Translations under genes and position numbers: made by a program
Notes under the pieces: generated by a model
Databases searched by the model: none
What the model was told of the DNA's origin: nothing
The model's input: only the letters and a program-made list of their open reading frames with translations
Origin: Serilophus lunatus
Lineage: Eukaryota > Chordata > Aves > Passeriformes > Eurylaimidae
Assembly (NCBI GenBank): GCA_013399895.1
Contig: VXBA01006131.1
Coordinates: forward strand, 123,725-187,724
DNA length: 64,000 nt
Reading direction: 5' to 3'
Shown: positions 50,719-64,000 of the stretch, one piece after another
Position numbering within the stretch: position 1 is the first letter of the stretch
How the letters are laid out: every line of letters begins with the position of its first letter

Positions 50719-52544
50719 TCTTTTACATATTTATTACTACATTTTGCATGTGTCATGGTTTTGTTGTAAAAGACTGAAAAAACAAATCCTAGGGTGTGAT
50801 TTACATTTGAGCTACAGATGGTAGTAAGCTGTAGAATTGTAATGGATAGGCTATTCCATAGGGCTTAGATAGACTCCCAGCAAGATTCACTGTCTTATTG
50901 AAAACCTGAAAGTATGTATGAAATGTTTAAGGCTGACAAGCAGGATGTTTGATGTCACTGGCAGCAGGGAAGTGAAAAATGATCTGAAGAATAAGGAATT
51001 TTAACTTAGAATGAAGCTAACAAATCCAGAGTAGGTAGAGCTCAGGTTCTAAAATAGCCCTAAGTACAGTGTTTGTATGCCTTTCTGTTATGTGGCTGCA
51101 CATGCCTAAATGGTTTAAAAATTATCATATCTTCTGAAATTTAGGTTCTAGATGCAGGAAGTTAAAAAAAAATAGAGATTAGTAGGCAGATTACTGAAGA
51201 TTAACAGTGATAAAAGGGTGAGAAAAGAAATGAATTTTAAAAAAGGATTTGAAAGGCATGTCAATCCTTGATCCACAGAAAGTGTGAGAATATTAAACAC
51301 TGGTGTACAATACAAACATTTATAGACCCCAACAGTTTGGGAAAAGGGATGAGAGTTTGTGAAGAAACAGATGATTCAGCTGAGACAAGTTATCAAACAA
51401 TAAAGAAAAGTAGAGAGTTTAAATTCAAAGGAGCTATTGGAGGATAAAGTGTCTTTCCTGTCTGACAGTTTCAGAGCGATATAAAATGGAGTCACAAAAC
51501 TTACTTTGGCAAAATGTAATGCATTTCTTCTGGCATGGAGGAGTCAAGTCTAATTAAAGGGGAAGAGATGGCTAGGAAGTATGAAGTCATATTGACTTAG
51601 ATGGTAAAGCACTACCAAATCCATCAGTGAAAGAATGTCTGTATACCACTGCATGTATTTTATCGAGGAAGTTGTAGTGTAAAATATGGGTTTTAGAAAA
51701 ATGATATAGACAATGAGTTAATGGCATGTAGAAAAAGCCTGGAAGATAAGAAAAATATAATTAAAGAAATCTGATATAGCCTTGAAGTTCTGCTTCACAG
51801 AGACAAAGCAGAGAGGAAAATAAAACAGCAGGGGCAGGAAGAGAGAAGAGGCAGAGAACATCCAGAGAGAGTGGGATAAGAAGCTTTTACAGACATGGGG
51901 CTGAGGTTTAAACCTATATCAAAAATACATTGAGCATTGAAAATAGCACTGGGCACAATTCAGAGGAGAGGATTTTTAGAAAGGGGAGGATAGACATTAA
52001 GTTACATAGATATTTAATAGATTTGATCCATTTACTCATCAATTAATAAAAAGAATACATTAATACATTAATAAATTCAACAGAATATTAAACTTTAATG
52101 AACAGTTGTAGTAATGAACAGTTAGTATATTTCTATACTAAATGACTACTGTGATTATCATATACTATAGCCCATCAGGTAAGGTAAATTCCTTAAGTCT
52201 GTTAGGCATGAGACTGAAAAAGCTAGAGGGACCTCCTGATCTGAAGGTACCGCTGCAGCTCTCAGTCCCTTCACCCAAAGCACAGCATATATGAGCTAAT
52301 CTTTCAGCAACACTTACTTCATGTGCTAACTTTTGCCTCAAGGTCCCACAATCTCTTACCTGAGGTTTACAGCTAAATTCAACTGAGATGCAGACAAACT
52401 TATTTTTTGTGATGAAAAGACAATGAGCATAAGTGTTTCACTAGATGAAAAGAGTTTCATCTGATTCTGTTCATAGTATTATACACAGCACTATCTGTCT
52501 CCTCATTTAACAGGAAGGTGAGTAGCTGTTTCACAGAGCTGCAA

Positions 52545-53822
52545 AATCATGGGATGGTTGGGGCTGGAAGGGACCTTTGGAACTCATCTGTTTCATCCTC
52601 CATGCTTGTGTAGCGCCACTTGGAACCAGGTGCCCTGGGTTGTGTCCAGGTGTCTTTTGAATATATCCAAGAGGGATGTCCCCAAGTTGTCTGGGCAGCA
52701 CGTGCCATTGCTCAGTCACCCTCACAGTAAAAGAAGTGTTTCCTGATGTTCAGAGGGAACCTCCTGTGTTTCAGTTTGTGTCCATTCCCTCTGGTCCTGT
52801 CAATGTGTACTGCTGGCTCTGTTTTCTTCGCATCCTTCCTTTAGTTATTCATATACACATACAAGATTACCCTAGAGCCTCCTCTTCTCTAGGCTCAACA
52901 GCCCCAGCTTTCTCAATCTTTCTCTGTAGGAGATATGTTCCAGTCTTTTGAGCATGCTTATGACTCTTTGTTGGAGTCTTTCTGTTTTGTTCCTGTCTCT
53001 CCTCTACTGGGGAGCCTGGAACTGAGTAAAACACTATATGTGAACTCATGAGTGCTGTGGAGAGCACACCCTTGACCTGCTGGCACTAATTTGTCTAAGG
53101 CAGCCCAGGACACCATTTGTCCTTGTATGAGTAGGCACAGACAGGATGTAGGAAAAACAACAAAAATATCAACAAAATGCAAAGAGTATGTTCATTACTC
53201 CTCCATCTGGGGATCCTTAAAACAACACCCAGGCAAATGCACAAAAGCGGGATTGCAGACACTGGAGAGATTAGACCGTTCTAGAGCACCACTGAACCTG
53301 ATGGTTTTGCCTGTATATCAGGCAATTGCACAGGCATAGACTACACTGTGCTTGATCTTTCCTGCAGCAGAACAGGAAACTCAAGTGTGTTTGATAGGGT
53401 GCCTCTAAACCTATCGCAGGCCTGTAATATCTAAACACAAATATTCTGCTTGTCAAACACACAAGGATAAACAGCAATTAATATATGTGTTTTTCAGCAC
53501 TCCAGCTATAAGTCACTTGAGCATGTTTACAATGCTCCTTGATAATCTTCTGTGATTTTCCCAGTCTTCTTTGCTACAAGGGTACATTGCTGGCTCTTCT
53601 TCAAAGTCATGTCCACTATGGCTGTCAGGTCCTCTTCTGCTAAACTGCTTTCCAGCTGGGTGATCCTAAGCATACACTGGTGCATGGTGTTACTTGTGCA
53701 GTTGTTACTTCTTATTGGCAGTCATGAAGTTTCTGTCAGCCTGTTTCTCCAGATTGTCAAGATCCTTTTAGATGGCAGCGCAATCCTGTGGCAAATCAGC
53801 TACTCCTCCCAGTTTTGTCCAA
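52545..53822 (-). mobile_element. CR1 LINE 3' portion, antisense, interrupted
   Basis: This is a long CR1 fragment on the minus strand. Its 3' end is at the left (GGCTGGAAGGGACCTTTGGA near 52562). The segment continues through the conserved 3' ORF2 end (around CCCCAAGTTGTCTGGGCAGC, 52680). It resumes after an insert with GGTACATTGCTGGCTCTTCT (53580), CTGGTGCATGGTGTTACTTG (53679) and ACTCCTCCCAGTTTTGTCCA (53803). It is broken by stops, internal deletions and the foreign segment at about 53125-53564, so it is inactive. Confidence 0.9.
53125..53564. other. Unidentified insert within the CR1 copy
   Basis: CR1 similarity stops at about 53124 (after GGACACCATTTGTCCTT) and resumes at about 53565 (TCTTCTTTGCTACAAGGGTA). 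These flanks are adjacent in CR1, so about 440 bases have been inserted. The insert has no poly(A) tail, no coding similarity and no ends that I recognise. Any target duplication is at most a few bases (ctt). Confidence 0.6.
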
Positions 53823-56800
53823 TCTAAAACAATTTCATTGTTTGTAATCCTGATGTGGAGAAAAACCGAAGAGCCTCCCTGCAGCTGCATGTGTATGTTA
53901 TTAATGTGGACCTACAATTTGATGTAACATTAACCCTAAATATGGTGTTAGGCATTAAGGTGTGATTATAATTATCCATCCTCTGTTCATTTCACAGTGT
54001 TTATGGCTTGTCAGACGGCAGCATTACAAAACGCATACAACCCTGAGAGGTTTTATGTGATTGGGAAAAAGTAACATTTTTTTATAAGTATTCACTTCTG
54101 AGGAGACACTCTTGGTGTAGTATGCAATGGACCTGTGTGAGGTATTGAAAGATGTTTTAACCTGGCATCATTACATATTATTTCACAGAGTTTACACAAT
54201 AGTTTGCATTTCGGCGATCCTGCCTAGATCAAAAAGTACATAATTTTTATTGTGCGACTTCCAAATATATATTTTTTTTTTTACAAATGACATTTCTGGG
54301 TCCTTTACCTTCTATTTAGACCAGGTTTAACTGTGTCAGAAGAGGAGAAAAGTCCATTTAGGAAGCTGGCTAACTGCTAAGGGGAAACTCTCAAATTCAT
54401 GAGATTCCACCACATAATCAGTTATTTGCACAAAGCCATGTGTTGTGAAGGTCACGGTACCCTTGGGAAGGAACGTAAAATAGATTAGGAGATTAAATGC
54501 CAGAAAATTTGTTCTCAGTGGTCAGAGTACTAGTCTGTTTTCAAGATAAGAATTTCATTAAGACTTTCCACTAAGCATCCAGGCAGCATCTTCCTGATCA
54601 ATAAAATAACTCATTCTATAAAGAAGGCTTAGAAAACTATGGAGGAGTGTGTGTGACCAACAGTTGGCTTATTCTTTTTTTTAAAAAAAAAAAAACCCAC
54701 AAGAAATTTCAGTAAATTTAAATGAATAAGTGCCCATGAAATGAAAAAAAAAAAAGCTTTATAAAACGCTATGTTTGTTTCTTGTTTTTCTTCTAATGTT
54801 GTTGTCTCATCTACTGTCACGCCCAATATATATTGCTATGACAATTTCTTTTCAGAATTTTTTTTCTCTGATTCTGCAGTCAGATTAATTAGCAGAAACC
54901 CAACTAATATCTCAACACTGTTAATGCATTCACAAACTGGTAGTCTTGATTACATTAATTTGGCTGTTCACAAGAAAGAACTAATTTTTATTTTTTTTTT
55001 TGCTATTGAGTGGACTGTGTTATTTATGGAGTAGTCTAGCCTTGATCCATTCCATTAATTGATGTTGATTGTGCAAATAATGAAGATGTTTTAGAGGTAC
55101 CATAAAACCTACAGCATATTATCTTGCTCTCCAATGAAATTCGATCATTCAACCTAAGCAGGATCTGTAGTGGGAGGGATTAATACCTACTGTTGCAAGT
55201 ATCATCACTGCTTTTGCTTTCTGAGTTAATGTTAGTTTAGAGACCTTGTAAATAAATCCTTCATAGAAAAGAAGCAGACCAGGTGCACTAGCAGCTTTCA
55301 ATTGCCATAATGATGAATTTAATTTTAATCATCAGATTTCCCATAGACTTCATAAAAGTGGCATTAGGCAGAGTGAAAAGAGACCTTGATGAATAGCTAT
55401 GTGTCGAGCTAACAAGCATTTCAGATCCGTGAAGCTGAGTAGCATGGGATCTCTGCGAGCACACTGACTTATCTAAAGCTGCTCTCAGTGAGCAGGGCCG
55501 TGCTACCTTTTATCTCTGTGACCTGTCAAGTAAAACTAGTACATTTGAGTAGGGAACATCTCTCCAAAGCCTGCGCCTGTAGAATTTTCTGCTCTCCAGT
55601 AAGAAATTTGAGTCTGATTTCATTGAACTGATACTCGTTTATTGAAAGCGATAGTGGGGAAGGAGAAGGTATTACTAACTCTGCCTTGTAGCAGGTTAGT
55701 TTCCAATTTTTTTAGGAGATGCTTAGCTCATTTTGCTTCTAGCTTCAATTTGTTTGTTTACTAGCAATATGCTTGGTGGTATCTGCTACGGTGTGCCAGA
55801 GATAATTTTTTAATCTAGGCAAAATACTTCCCCCCTTGAATTTCTTTGAAAAGAAAAAAATAAACCCTAAAAGAAAAACATCAACAAAATGACTGGACGA
55901 TATAGTCAACCAGTTAGGTGTAGCAAATAGGCTTTTTTATCCTTACCATAGGGAAACATGATGATCAATGAAGGCTTAAATAACTTTTTCCAGTATTCTA
56001 CATGTCAGTTATAAATAAACTCAAGCCATGGCAATAAAATACTATTAGTTATCAAGGTTTCTAATACAAACAATATTTTTGCAATTCCTCATTTAAAAAA
56101 ATAATAGTTGAATAAAAAAAGCTTGGTAGCAGGGAATGAATAAATCTTTTAAAAAAATATTCAATGATTTTCTCTTGAATGTTTTAAGGTATATTTCCAA
56201 CTCACTTTTCCTCTGAAGAAGCTAAAAATATTGTTTCATGTTAGTGACGAAAGACTTTTTTTTTATGTGTCTTAAATCAATGTCATAAAAACATGGTTAT
56301 TAAGTAAAACAGTTATTCCGATTTTATTCAATATATGGACAGGAAGGAATTTCTAGCAATCTCGTCAAAAACATTATATCTAAATATTCACTTTGAACAT
56401 CTGTTTTTCTCATTTTTATGATGTCAGTAGTAGTGTGTAGTTTGAAAAGGAAAGAAAATTTTAGAGTTTGAGAAAAAAGAAGTTCTGTAAAAGAACTCAC
56501 TAGGAAAAATACATTTCTTTGCAAGTGAAGTTCAAACAAGACTGATTGATAATTTAAACTTTTAGTTGCACCTGTGTACTGGGAATAAAGTACAGCATTT
56601 TTGCTGAGAACAGAAAACAACCAAACTATCCACAGTATCTTAAAGACAGGAAAACTGCAGATAACAGATTTGAAATGTCCATGCCATATCAATTCCTAAC
56701 TTTGCTCATTGTAGGTGCAGTAACTCTCTTATTTTTAAATACCTCTTTAAATCCAGAAATTAGGTTTTACCACTTAGCTCAAACAGGTTCCTTGGATTCC

Positions 56801-59761
56801 TACCTTGCAATACAATTCTGAATCACCTTTTTTAGAGGCTTTTTGCTGCCAGTCATAGTATAGACAACTCAGGGAAACTCAGTCTAACTCAGCAATGAGA
56901 AATAACATTGCTGTAAATGCTCATAAGATCTCAGGACTCCATGTTTTTCTAATGAAGTATGATGTAAATAGATTTAGTGAGTCTTAAAGACAAGAGACAT
57001 GGCATCTTTTCAAACAAAGCTTTCAGGAATAACTACAACAGAAGAGTACATAATAACTTTATTGGCTGAGGCACAAAATCCTACTTCCTGAGATTACACT
57101 TTCTGGCCACTTCTCCATCACTGATTTTTGGGCTATATGTGTACTGCATGTATGCTCTGTTGCTTGAGAACTCATTAGAGTTTTATTTCGCTGTCTTAGA
57201 ATGATATTCATTTGTCCAAACACAGAATTTTTGATGTGAGTGTCTGAGCTAATCACACTTAGTCTTCATTTATAGCCAGTGCATAAAAAATAAGTATTTC
57301 TTCTCTGTGAGTTTTCATAGTTTTCTAAAATATATCAGATGAATTGTACCCAAAAAAGGCCCATTTCTCTTCACTGGCTACAAGAACTACCTGAGATGTC
57401 AGACTCAGATATAGATACCAAAAGAGAGGAATTCCTTTCATATGTTTCTTGGTAATTTCTTTTTTAACTTCCTTTTTAGGGAGAGCACATAAACAATAAG
57501 TCACTGTCTCTATCTCCAAAGCATGGACCTACAGCACAGACCTACACCTTTTTGTATGACATATCTTGCCTGCGGTAGGCTGCTCCAAGTTTTCCTCCAT
57601 TAAGGAGCTTAAGTTTTGTGATCTATCCCTTTGTGCAACTCACAAACCAGTCCTCTGACTGCTGCTTCCCCCTTGGCTTACTCAGAAAATGGTTTTGCTG
57701 CTTATATTTTCTGCTCAATAAATTCATCACTGTACAGCACACAGCAGACAGACATAAATGACCCTGTCTTTACTGCAGGATATTTGAAAGTTGAGAGGTA
57801 TCCATTAAAGGGCTTAAGAGCCACTGTGGACTTATGCCTTCAAGTTGTGTTAATGAGGAAGTAATCTATGGTGTGTCTGTTTCTTTGCCTCACTCACAGC
57901 ATCTGACAAGATTAGAAACTCTGTTCATTCAATACGCTCAAATGAAGCATCTAATTTTAGGTGGAATATTTTTTCCATATGACAGGACAGTAAGTTAGAG
58001 AGCTGTTTCATTTCAATGCAGTAACTGAACTGAGATTCAGATCATGCCAGGTGCTATGGATGAGTGAAAAATATATATAGACTCTTCAGCCTGAAGGTAT
58101 AACATCTGTTGTATACATCATTCACCCTAATTTTCTTAAATTATGAAAGTAATCTGGTATCTTTTGCTTAGCTTTTGGTATACACCATGATCTTGGAAAG
58201 TTGGCATTTTTTTCCATAATCTTGATTCTCAGCTTCTTTTTACAAAGTAGAAGCTTCAAGGCGTTACACTGTGATAAGGCATCAGGTACCCCAGCACTGT
58301 CTGGACCTGTGTTGTCCACTGTATGATGATGAGTTTTGGCTCAAAATTTTGTGGGGGTTTTTGAATGGGGGTAGTTTATTACTACTGAGGATGAAATGCC
58401 AATTTTAGGTTTATATGTCCTTACCTAGCATTAAGAAAGTTTTGAATTCACTCTTGCTGGCTTCTGGGATAACCTTGAGATAGTTTTTAAATTGTTAATG
58501 TTGTATGCAGTCAACTCAAAAGAAAAAATACTTATAGAGGACACTAGTGTGATGTCTGTTTTTTTTCAGATCCAATCAAATGGCATTTTGAGGACTATTT
58601 TAACTTTCATTAAAGGTATAGATTTAGATATCTGGTAGTATCTTCCTGACCAAAATATAACTTTTGTTATATTTGTATAATTTGTAGAATTTTAGCTGAT
58701 GCTAAAAAAATTGAATTAGAACAAACAAACAAAACCCACCAACCTCCCCCCCCAATAAATCTTGTTTAAGAAAATACTATAATATCATGAAGTAAAGTAA
58801 ATACGCTTATATTAGAGCTTTAGTTTTAGAAGATGAAGTAAGCTGTCTAGTTGATTTTATGAGGTTAAAATCAAGTGCTTATAGGTTATCTTTCCTTTTT
58901 TTTTTTTTCCCCCCAAATTGATATGAATATGAGCAGATCATAGTTAAACAGAAGTCAGTAGGAAAAGAGTTATGGCATGACAGATTGTATGAATTCCATG
59001 TTTCTAATTTTAGAAGAACAGAAAAAAAATCATAAAATGGATGTGAGCACATAGAGCATTTTTAGAAAATAAATGTCATTACACTAAGAAATCAATACAC
59101 TTTAGCTACTGCACTAATTACCTCGCTGTATTGATATGTCAGGATAAATGGATGTCATTTTCTGACCTCAAGATGGTCAAAAAACATGGTATGGCACATT
59201 ATGATTGGGTTGGGTTTTTTAAATGCATGGTAGGATGAAAAAATCCTCACATCTGTGCAACAGAAAGAATGTGTTTAAGTTCCTGATTGGAAATTTAGTA
59301 TTACATCTTCAGTCCTATACAAAATCTTGTAGTCCGCAACAAGAAAATTGTTGAGCTTGTCATCCAAAATGTTTCCAGCAGCAGATGGCAAGTTGTCATT
59401 TTACCTGAAAAGTTTATAATTTTTTCAAGCTTTGGATTTTGGGACTTGTTTGAAGACCGCTGAGTCTTCAGTTGACTGCATATCTCAGTGTCACAACAGT
59501 CGATATTAATTTAGTGTGCAGAATGCAACAATGCTGACAAAATCTCCTGATGAGTGTCTTTAACTCCTAAATCAGAAAAGGTCCAGTGGATGTGCCAGGG
59601 AGCTCAGCACTCTTGCTGCATGTACTGTGTTCTGATAAAACCCAATTCTTTTGGAGACTGACTGTAAAATGATTCTGTGATAGTAATTCAATCTATTACT
59701 AAAAAGTAAGATTAAAGCTATGTAGCCGTTTCATCATCCCTGTAGAGACGCGGTAGTATTC

Positions 59762-59842
59762 AGTCACAGAATCACAGAATTACTAGGTTGGAAGAGACCT
59801 CCAAGATCATCTAGTCCAACCCTTGCCGAAACACCTCAGGAA
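59762..59842 (-). mobile_element. CR1 LINE 3' tail, antisense
   Basis: The segment begins TCACAGAATCACAGAATTAC, then GGTTGGAAGAGACCTCCAAG and ATCATCTAGTCCAACCC. This is the reverse complement of the CR1 3' end with its octamer tail. Only about 80 bases remain. Confidence 0.94.
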
Positions 59843-61984
59843 GGTAAAAATGTGATATTAAGAGGGTTTTAACTCTTTCATTACTACTGGTTCAGATCAC
59901 ATCCTGCATTTGCACTGAGATTGAATCCTAGCTCTTTGACACCTTATGTCAGTTTAATCTTGTCACTTTCTTTTCCAGGACATATTCTCTTCTCTATGTA
60001 TAGAATAGCATCTTTTTGAATTTATTTTTGTTTCTTTACTTCAGCTGTCTTATCTGAGCTGCCTGATTTAGGTTCTCTATAAAGCCAATGTGTACTAACA
60101 GTTCCCAAAGTGTCTTCCTCTTTATTTACTGACCATAGAAATAAACTGTACAGCTAGTTTGGCCTAGATCCCTAACTTTTAGATAGTTAAAGATAGTTGA
60201 AATAAACACCAGTCTTCTGCCACTACTACTACCCAATACTCTATCAGTGGACAGTATAGTCAATTGTGTTTCCTAAAATGTTCTTTAAAATTTTCCAAGT
60301 TCGAAAGCCTATCTGAAAATCTAACTGTGGAAAAAAAGCAGTGGGAAGAAAACAAACAAAGCCGCACATAAATGCCCCTAAAATCCTAGATGTGTGAACA
60401 AAACCCAGCCAAGCATAAATGTGTTCAATATTCCAGTGTGAAAATGAAATGGTTAATATCGGATGAGGAAACACACACGGCAGACAATACCATCAGGCTT
60501 CCAAAAGCTGTGCTTGTGTCAGGCTAGACACTTCATGGTAAGAGGTGGTGTTCTAAGCTGTGATATATCTAGAAATGCAGAAGAAAGTATTGTTAATGCA
60601 TGGCTGACAGTTTACTTAGTAGCAAGCTGTGTGAGAACATGTTTTTTTAATGGAAACTTTGAAGGCCATGGACACATCTTCATCAAATGCAGACACAACT
60701 TCCTTGTGAAATAAATTATTCACGGTACTGGTGATAATCTATATTTTTCAACTACAAATATTTAACAACTAAGTTTTATGACTGGCTCTTCCCAATGAGG
60801 AAAGTGGGATTAACCATATCTGCCAATGCATCCAAGCAAGCACACTGCGACTTGCTGATTTGTGTATTAAAAATATGTGACTCAGACATGTAACAGGAAA
60901 TTAGAGGGAAATGGCTGAATTGCCTGCAAATGGAAAATCAGGCAGATATTTGGTTTCTTTCATTCTAAGTTTATAGTAAATTGTTATTAATTTTATATGA
61001 ATTCTTAATTCAGACAATAAGAAAGGGAAGAAAAAATAAAGGGAAAAGCCAACAATTCTGGCTTTGTTAGTTTGCAGTCTTTTATTGAAGTAGATATGAT
61101 TTTGAGAAGGGCTTATATTATGTACTAGAGGCTTTTTAGAATTCTTTACTAGAAAAATTTCTGCATGTTAATGGTTGAGGTATTTTTAATGTTTCACCAT
61201 GAATTTTGGAGATAGACACTTCAAGAAGAGCTCTAAAATTACAAGGAAAATAATGTAATTGCTTCCTTCTCTTCCGGGTGTCTTCTGGAGCAGGAAACCA
61301 AAAGCCAGAAGGCAGCTGTGTTTTTAGGTGTCATCAGCTCTCAGTACAACATAATATCTAATTGTTGCTCACAATGTATCTAGCATTTTTTAAACTTGGG
61401 TTTAGGATGAGAGGTAGAAGAATTTCTGATTTTTATACCATTGAATGTTGGAGTTCTAATGACAACTGATATTCTCATTAAAAAATATGATTTTCTCTGT
61501 TACTACCTAATACATCTAGACTGCAGTTAGATATCAGCCTAGGCTTTCAATGTTTTTTTGAACTCTGATTGTACAAAACCTATAGCATCAATGTGTTACA
61601 ACCTTGTAAAATCGATAGGTGAAATGCCATCTTTCTGAGATTCCCTTGAACTAATTCAATACATTATTTTAACATGATACGTGTTGCCTAAAGGCAGTGT
61701 ATTTCAGCAATTTGTTGTGTGCAACAAATATCCTGGTTATTTTTTATTAGTATAGCTACAGAAACAAAGATGATTATAAATAAATTGCATATGATATCTG
61801 CATTTTAGTATAATTTATTTTACATTAATATTTCATGTCCTGTAGCTTGGTAAGTATATAGGGCTTTTTTATTGCTTATTGTTTCTGTTACACTACTTGA
61901 AAATGCGGCTTATGTTTCTATGGCGGCTCTCAGTGTGCAATGACTTATGAAGAAGTGTAAAAATATAAAATATTTCAATACTTA

Positions 61985-62180
61985 GAGAATTATATTTTGG
62001 GTTGGAAGGGACCTTAAACCTCATCTAGATTCAAGCCTCTTGCCATCGGCAGGCACACCTTCCACTAGACCAGGCTACTCAGAGCCCCATCCAATCCAGC
62101 CTTGAATACTTCCAGACATGAGACATCCACAACTTTTCTCGGTAACCTGTTCCATTGCCTCATGCAGCATTCCATTGCTC
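61985..62180 (-). mobile_element. CR1 LINE 3' fragment, antisense
   Basis: GGGTTGGAAGGGACCTTAAA and CATCTAGATTCAAGCC are followed by GGCACACCTTCCACTAGACC and CCAGCCTTGAATACTTCCAG. This is the order of a CR1 3' end read on the minus strand. It is diverged and non-coding. Confidence 0.92.
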
Positions 62181-63035
62181 CACTGCTGAATATAAATATT
62201 CAAAGAAAAGGTGAAAACTCATCTGGAAGGAAGGAGCTGATCCATGACAAGAAAGTTCCAATTTTAAGCAAGTGTAGAACCGAAATATTAATTGTTTACT
62301 ACCTGTAAGAATAATTTGCAATGAACTATTTGTTTAACGCATTTAACCTATTTTTAGATTTTCCTTTTGTTTGGAAAACAGGCTTCAAAAAAATATGAAT
62401 GCAGTTATTTTATGATATTTGTAATTATTTTTATTTCTGGTATTTAACTTGAATATTTTACTTGTTCCTGGGAATAATTACTATTTTTATCATATTTATT
62501 AATATTTCTCAGAGGTACCATAAATTGGTTTTTTGTCTTGTTGATAGATATCTAAACATTTCTTACTTCAGTTTGAATTCCAAAACTCATATTTTGCATA
62601 GTGCTGGATCTGTTATATTTAATCACCAGAATATTCATACAAAACAAAGTGGAAAAGTAAACTAACTTAAATATTAAAAAAACCATAAAAACTGGATTTG
62701 TATGAACACTTACAGTAATCTCCATACAGCTCTTAGCAGTAATGAAAACAGTATTAAGGACTGAAAATAGAAAATGGAAGTAGAATTGAGAAACATATGT
62801 TTGGGAAAATTTTTCTTCAATATTGCGGGATAAAATGTATTTTTCATTTGTTTGAATCTTTAAATCTTCCTGTGCTGTGTTTCTCAGCATTACAGTTTCA
62901 ACTTTTAGTTGCTGAAAATAAATTCATTATTTCTTTATAAAAGTACAACCAAATAGATAATTTTCTTCCCAAAAGAGAAGCTGGAAGGTTGACTCTGATG
63001 CCACCTACTTCTTATTGTCAGTAAACTAAACCCAT

Positions 63036-64000
63036 ATTTTCCCATGCTGAGAAGGAAAGAACTCTCAAAGAGCTAGCTGATGGCATCATAAAACCTCTCT
63101 CAATTTTTGAGCGGTTTTGGGAATCTGGAGTGGTCCCAGCTGACTGGAAGCTGGCAAATGTTGCCTTGATTTTCAAGAAGGGTAAGAAGGAGGAACCCAG
63201 AAACTACAGACATGTCAGTCTCACTTCAGTGAATGTAAAGTTATGGAGAAGATTATTCTGATAACTTTTGGAAAACAGCTGAAAGACAACAAAATCATTG
63301 GCCACAGCCAGCACGGCTTTGTGACAGGAAAATCCTGTTTGTCAAACCTGATTTCCTTTTATGACAAGGTAACCCACTAGCTGATCAAGGGGGAGCCAGT
63401 TGATAATCTTTTTGGATTTCAATAAAGCTTTTGATACTGTCACTCACAGGATCCTTCTGTACACAGAAGCACACAGCTGGATATGCACATCATGTAGTGG
63501 GTGAGGAATTGGCTCACGGATCAAGCACAGAGGGTAATATTGAACAGGGTGATGTCCTGTCTCTAGTGTAGTTCTGCAGGCACCATCTTAGGGCCTCTTC
63601 AACAACTCTTCATAAATTACTGGGATGCAGGACTGGAAGTGATACTAAGCAAGTCTGCAGATGACACAAAACTGGGAGGAGCTGTTGACTCCCTCAAAGG
63701 CAGGGAGGCCCTGCAGAGAGACCATGACAAATTAGAGGGCTGGGCAGTCGCCACTTGTAAGAAGTTTAGCAAAGACAAGTGCTGTATTCTGCCCCTGGGA
63801 TGGAGCAACCCTTGGTGTACATATAGACTACTGAACGAGATGCTGGAAAGCAGTGCCACAGAATGGGACCAGGGGAGCCTGGTGGACAGCAAGTTCAATA
63901 TGAGTCAGCAGTGCTTTGGCAGCCAGGAGGGCCAACTGTATCCTTGTGGGGGTTTAGGAGAGGGAGGGGAGTGCTGGGTCCACTGGAGGGAGGGTGTTGG
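63036..64000 (+). mobile_element. CR1 LINE ORF2 reverse transcriptase fragment, sense, broken
   Basis: This is a CR1 ORF2 fragment running past the right edge of the window. Recognisable reverse transcriptase blocks are HSQHGFVTGKSCLSNLISFYD (near 63300-63365, shortened here), DFNKAFDTV (63415-63441) and ADDTKLGG (63657-63680), the last being the catalytic YADD region with Ser in place of Tyr/Phe. The blocks lie in different frames with stop codons between them, so frameshifts have inactivated the copy. The minus-strand open frame at 63617-63898 is its antisense shadow. The 5' edge at about 63036 is a truncation or degraded boundary. Confidence 0.92.

Larger units (their letters stand above)
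46121..64000 (-). other. MGAT4C: MGAT4C 5' intron or upstream flank
   Basis: Sequence 5' of the first coding exon lacks any convincing further coding exon. MGAT4C in mammals has far-upstream non-coding first exons, so most of this is probably intron, but no 5' UTR exon can be proved. It holds the GC-rich island at 48630-48911, an A/C-rich stretch at 50640-50718, the CR1 copies listed, and otherwise AT-rich DNA. The open frames are short and unconvincing. Confidence 0.6.

Noticed and set aside
63617..63898. A 93-codon minus-strand open frame
   Set aside because: It is the antisense of the CR1 ORF2 fragment.

Overview
The window is nuclear DNA from a bird. Three things show this. First, a neurotensin gene encodes the avian-type peptides KNPYIL (LANT-6) and QLHVNKARRPYIL. 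Second, the dispersed repeats are CR1 LINE fragments, some of them ending in the ATTCTATG-type tail. Third, there is a typical avian ERVL-type LTR. The order within birds cannot be settled from this sequence alone. The DNA is AT-rich, intron- and intergene-dominated, with one 32-base gap (6008-6039) and one lone N (19100).

Layout. Positions 1-3252 (+) hold the last two coding exons of NTS (neurotensin/neuromedin N precursor); the signal-peptide exon and the next exon lie left of the window. Positions 3253 to about 38400 form a roughly 35 kb intergenic region. It carries simple repeats, an ERVL-class LTR (12076-12640), two GC-rich LTR-like blocks (about 9005-10264 and 20320-20870) and three CR1 3' tails. 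Positions 38425-46093 (-) hold the complete three-exon coding region of MGAT4C, a Golgi GnT-IV family glycosyltransferase. It reads as 477 codons plus stop, with clean splice sites and no frame breaks. From 46121 to the right edge is sequence 5' of the first MGAT4C coding exon, probably an intron or 5' flank. It holds an unexplained GC-rich island (48630-48911), a long antisense CR1 with a foreign insert (52545-53822), two short CR1 tails, and a sense CR1 ORF2 fragment running off the end (63036-64000).

NTS (+) and MGAT4C (-) are convergent, as in mammals, so this is conserved vertebrate synteny. The two genes do not act in one pathway: one makes secreted peptides, the other a Golgi enzyme.

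I found no evidence for a new multigene system, CRISPR array, operon, tRNA or rRNA. Apart from the two genes, the open frames are short and are explained by low stop density in GC-rich or simple-sequence DNA, by repeats, or by chance. The points most worth checking are the paired GC-rich LTR-like blocks, the GC-rich island upstream of MGAT4C, the insert inside the CR1 copy, and several short structured repeats.
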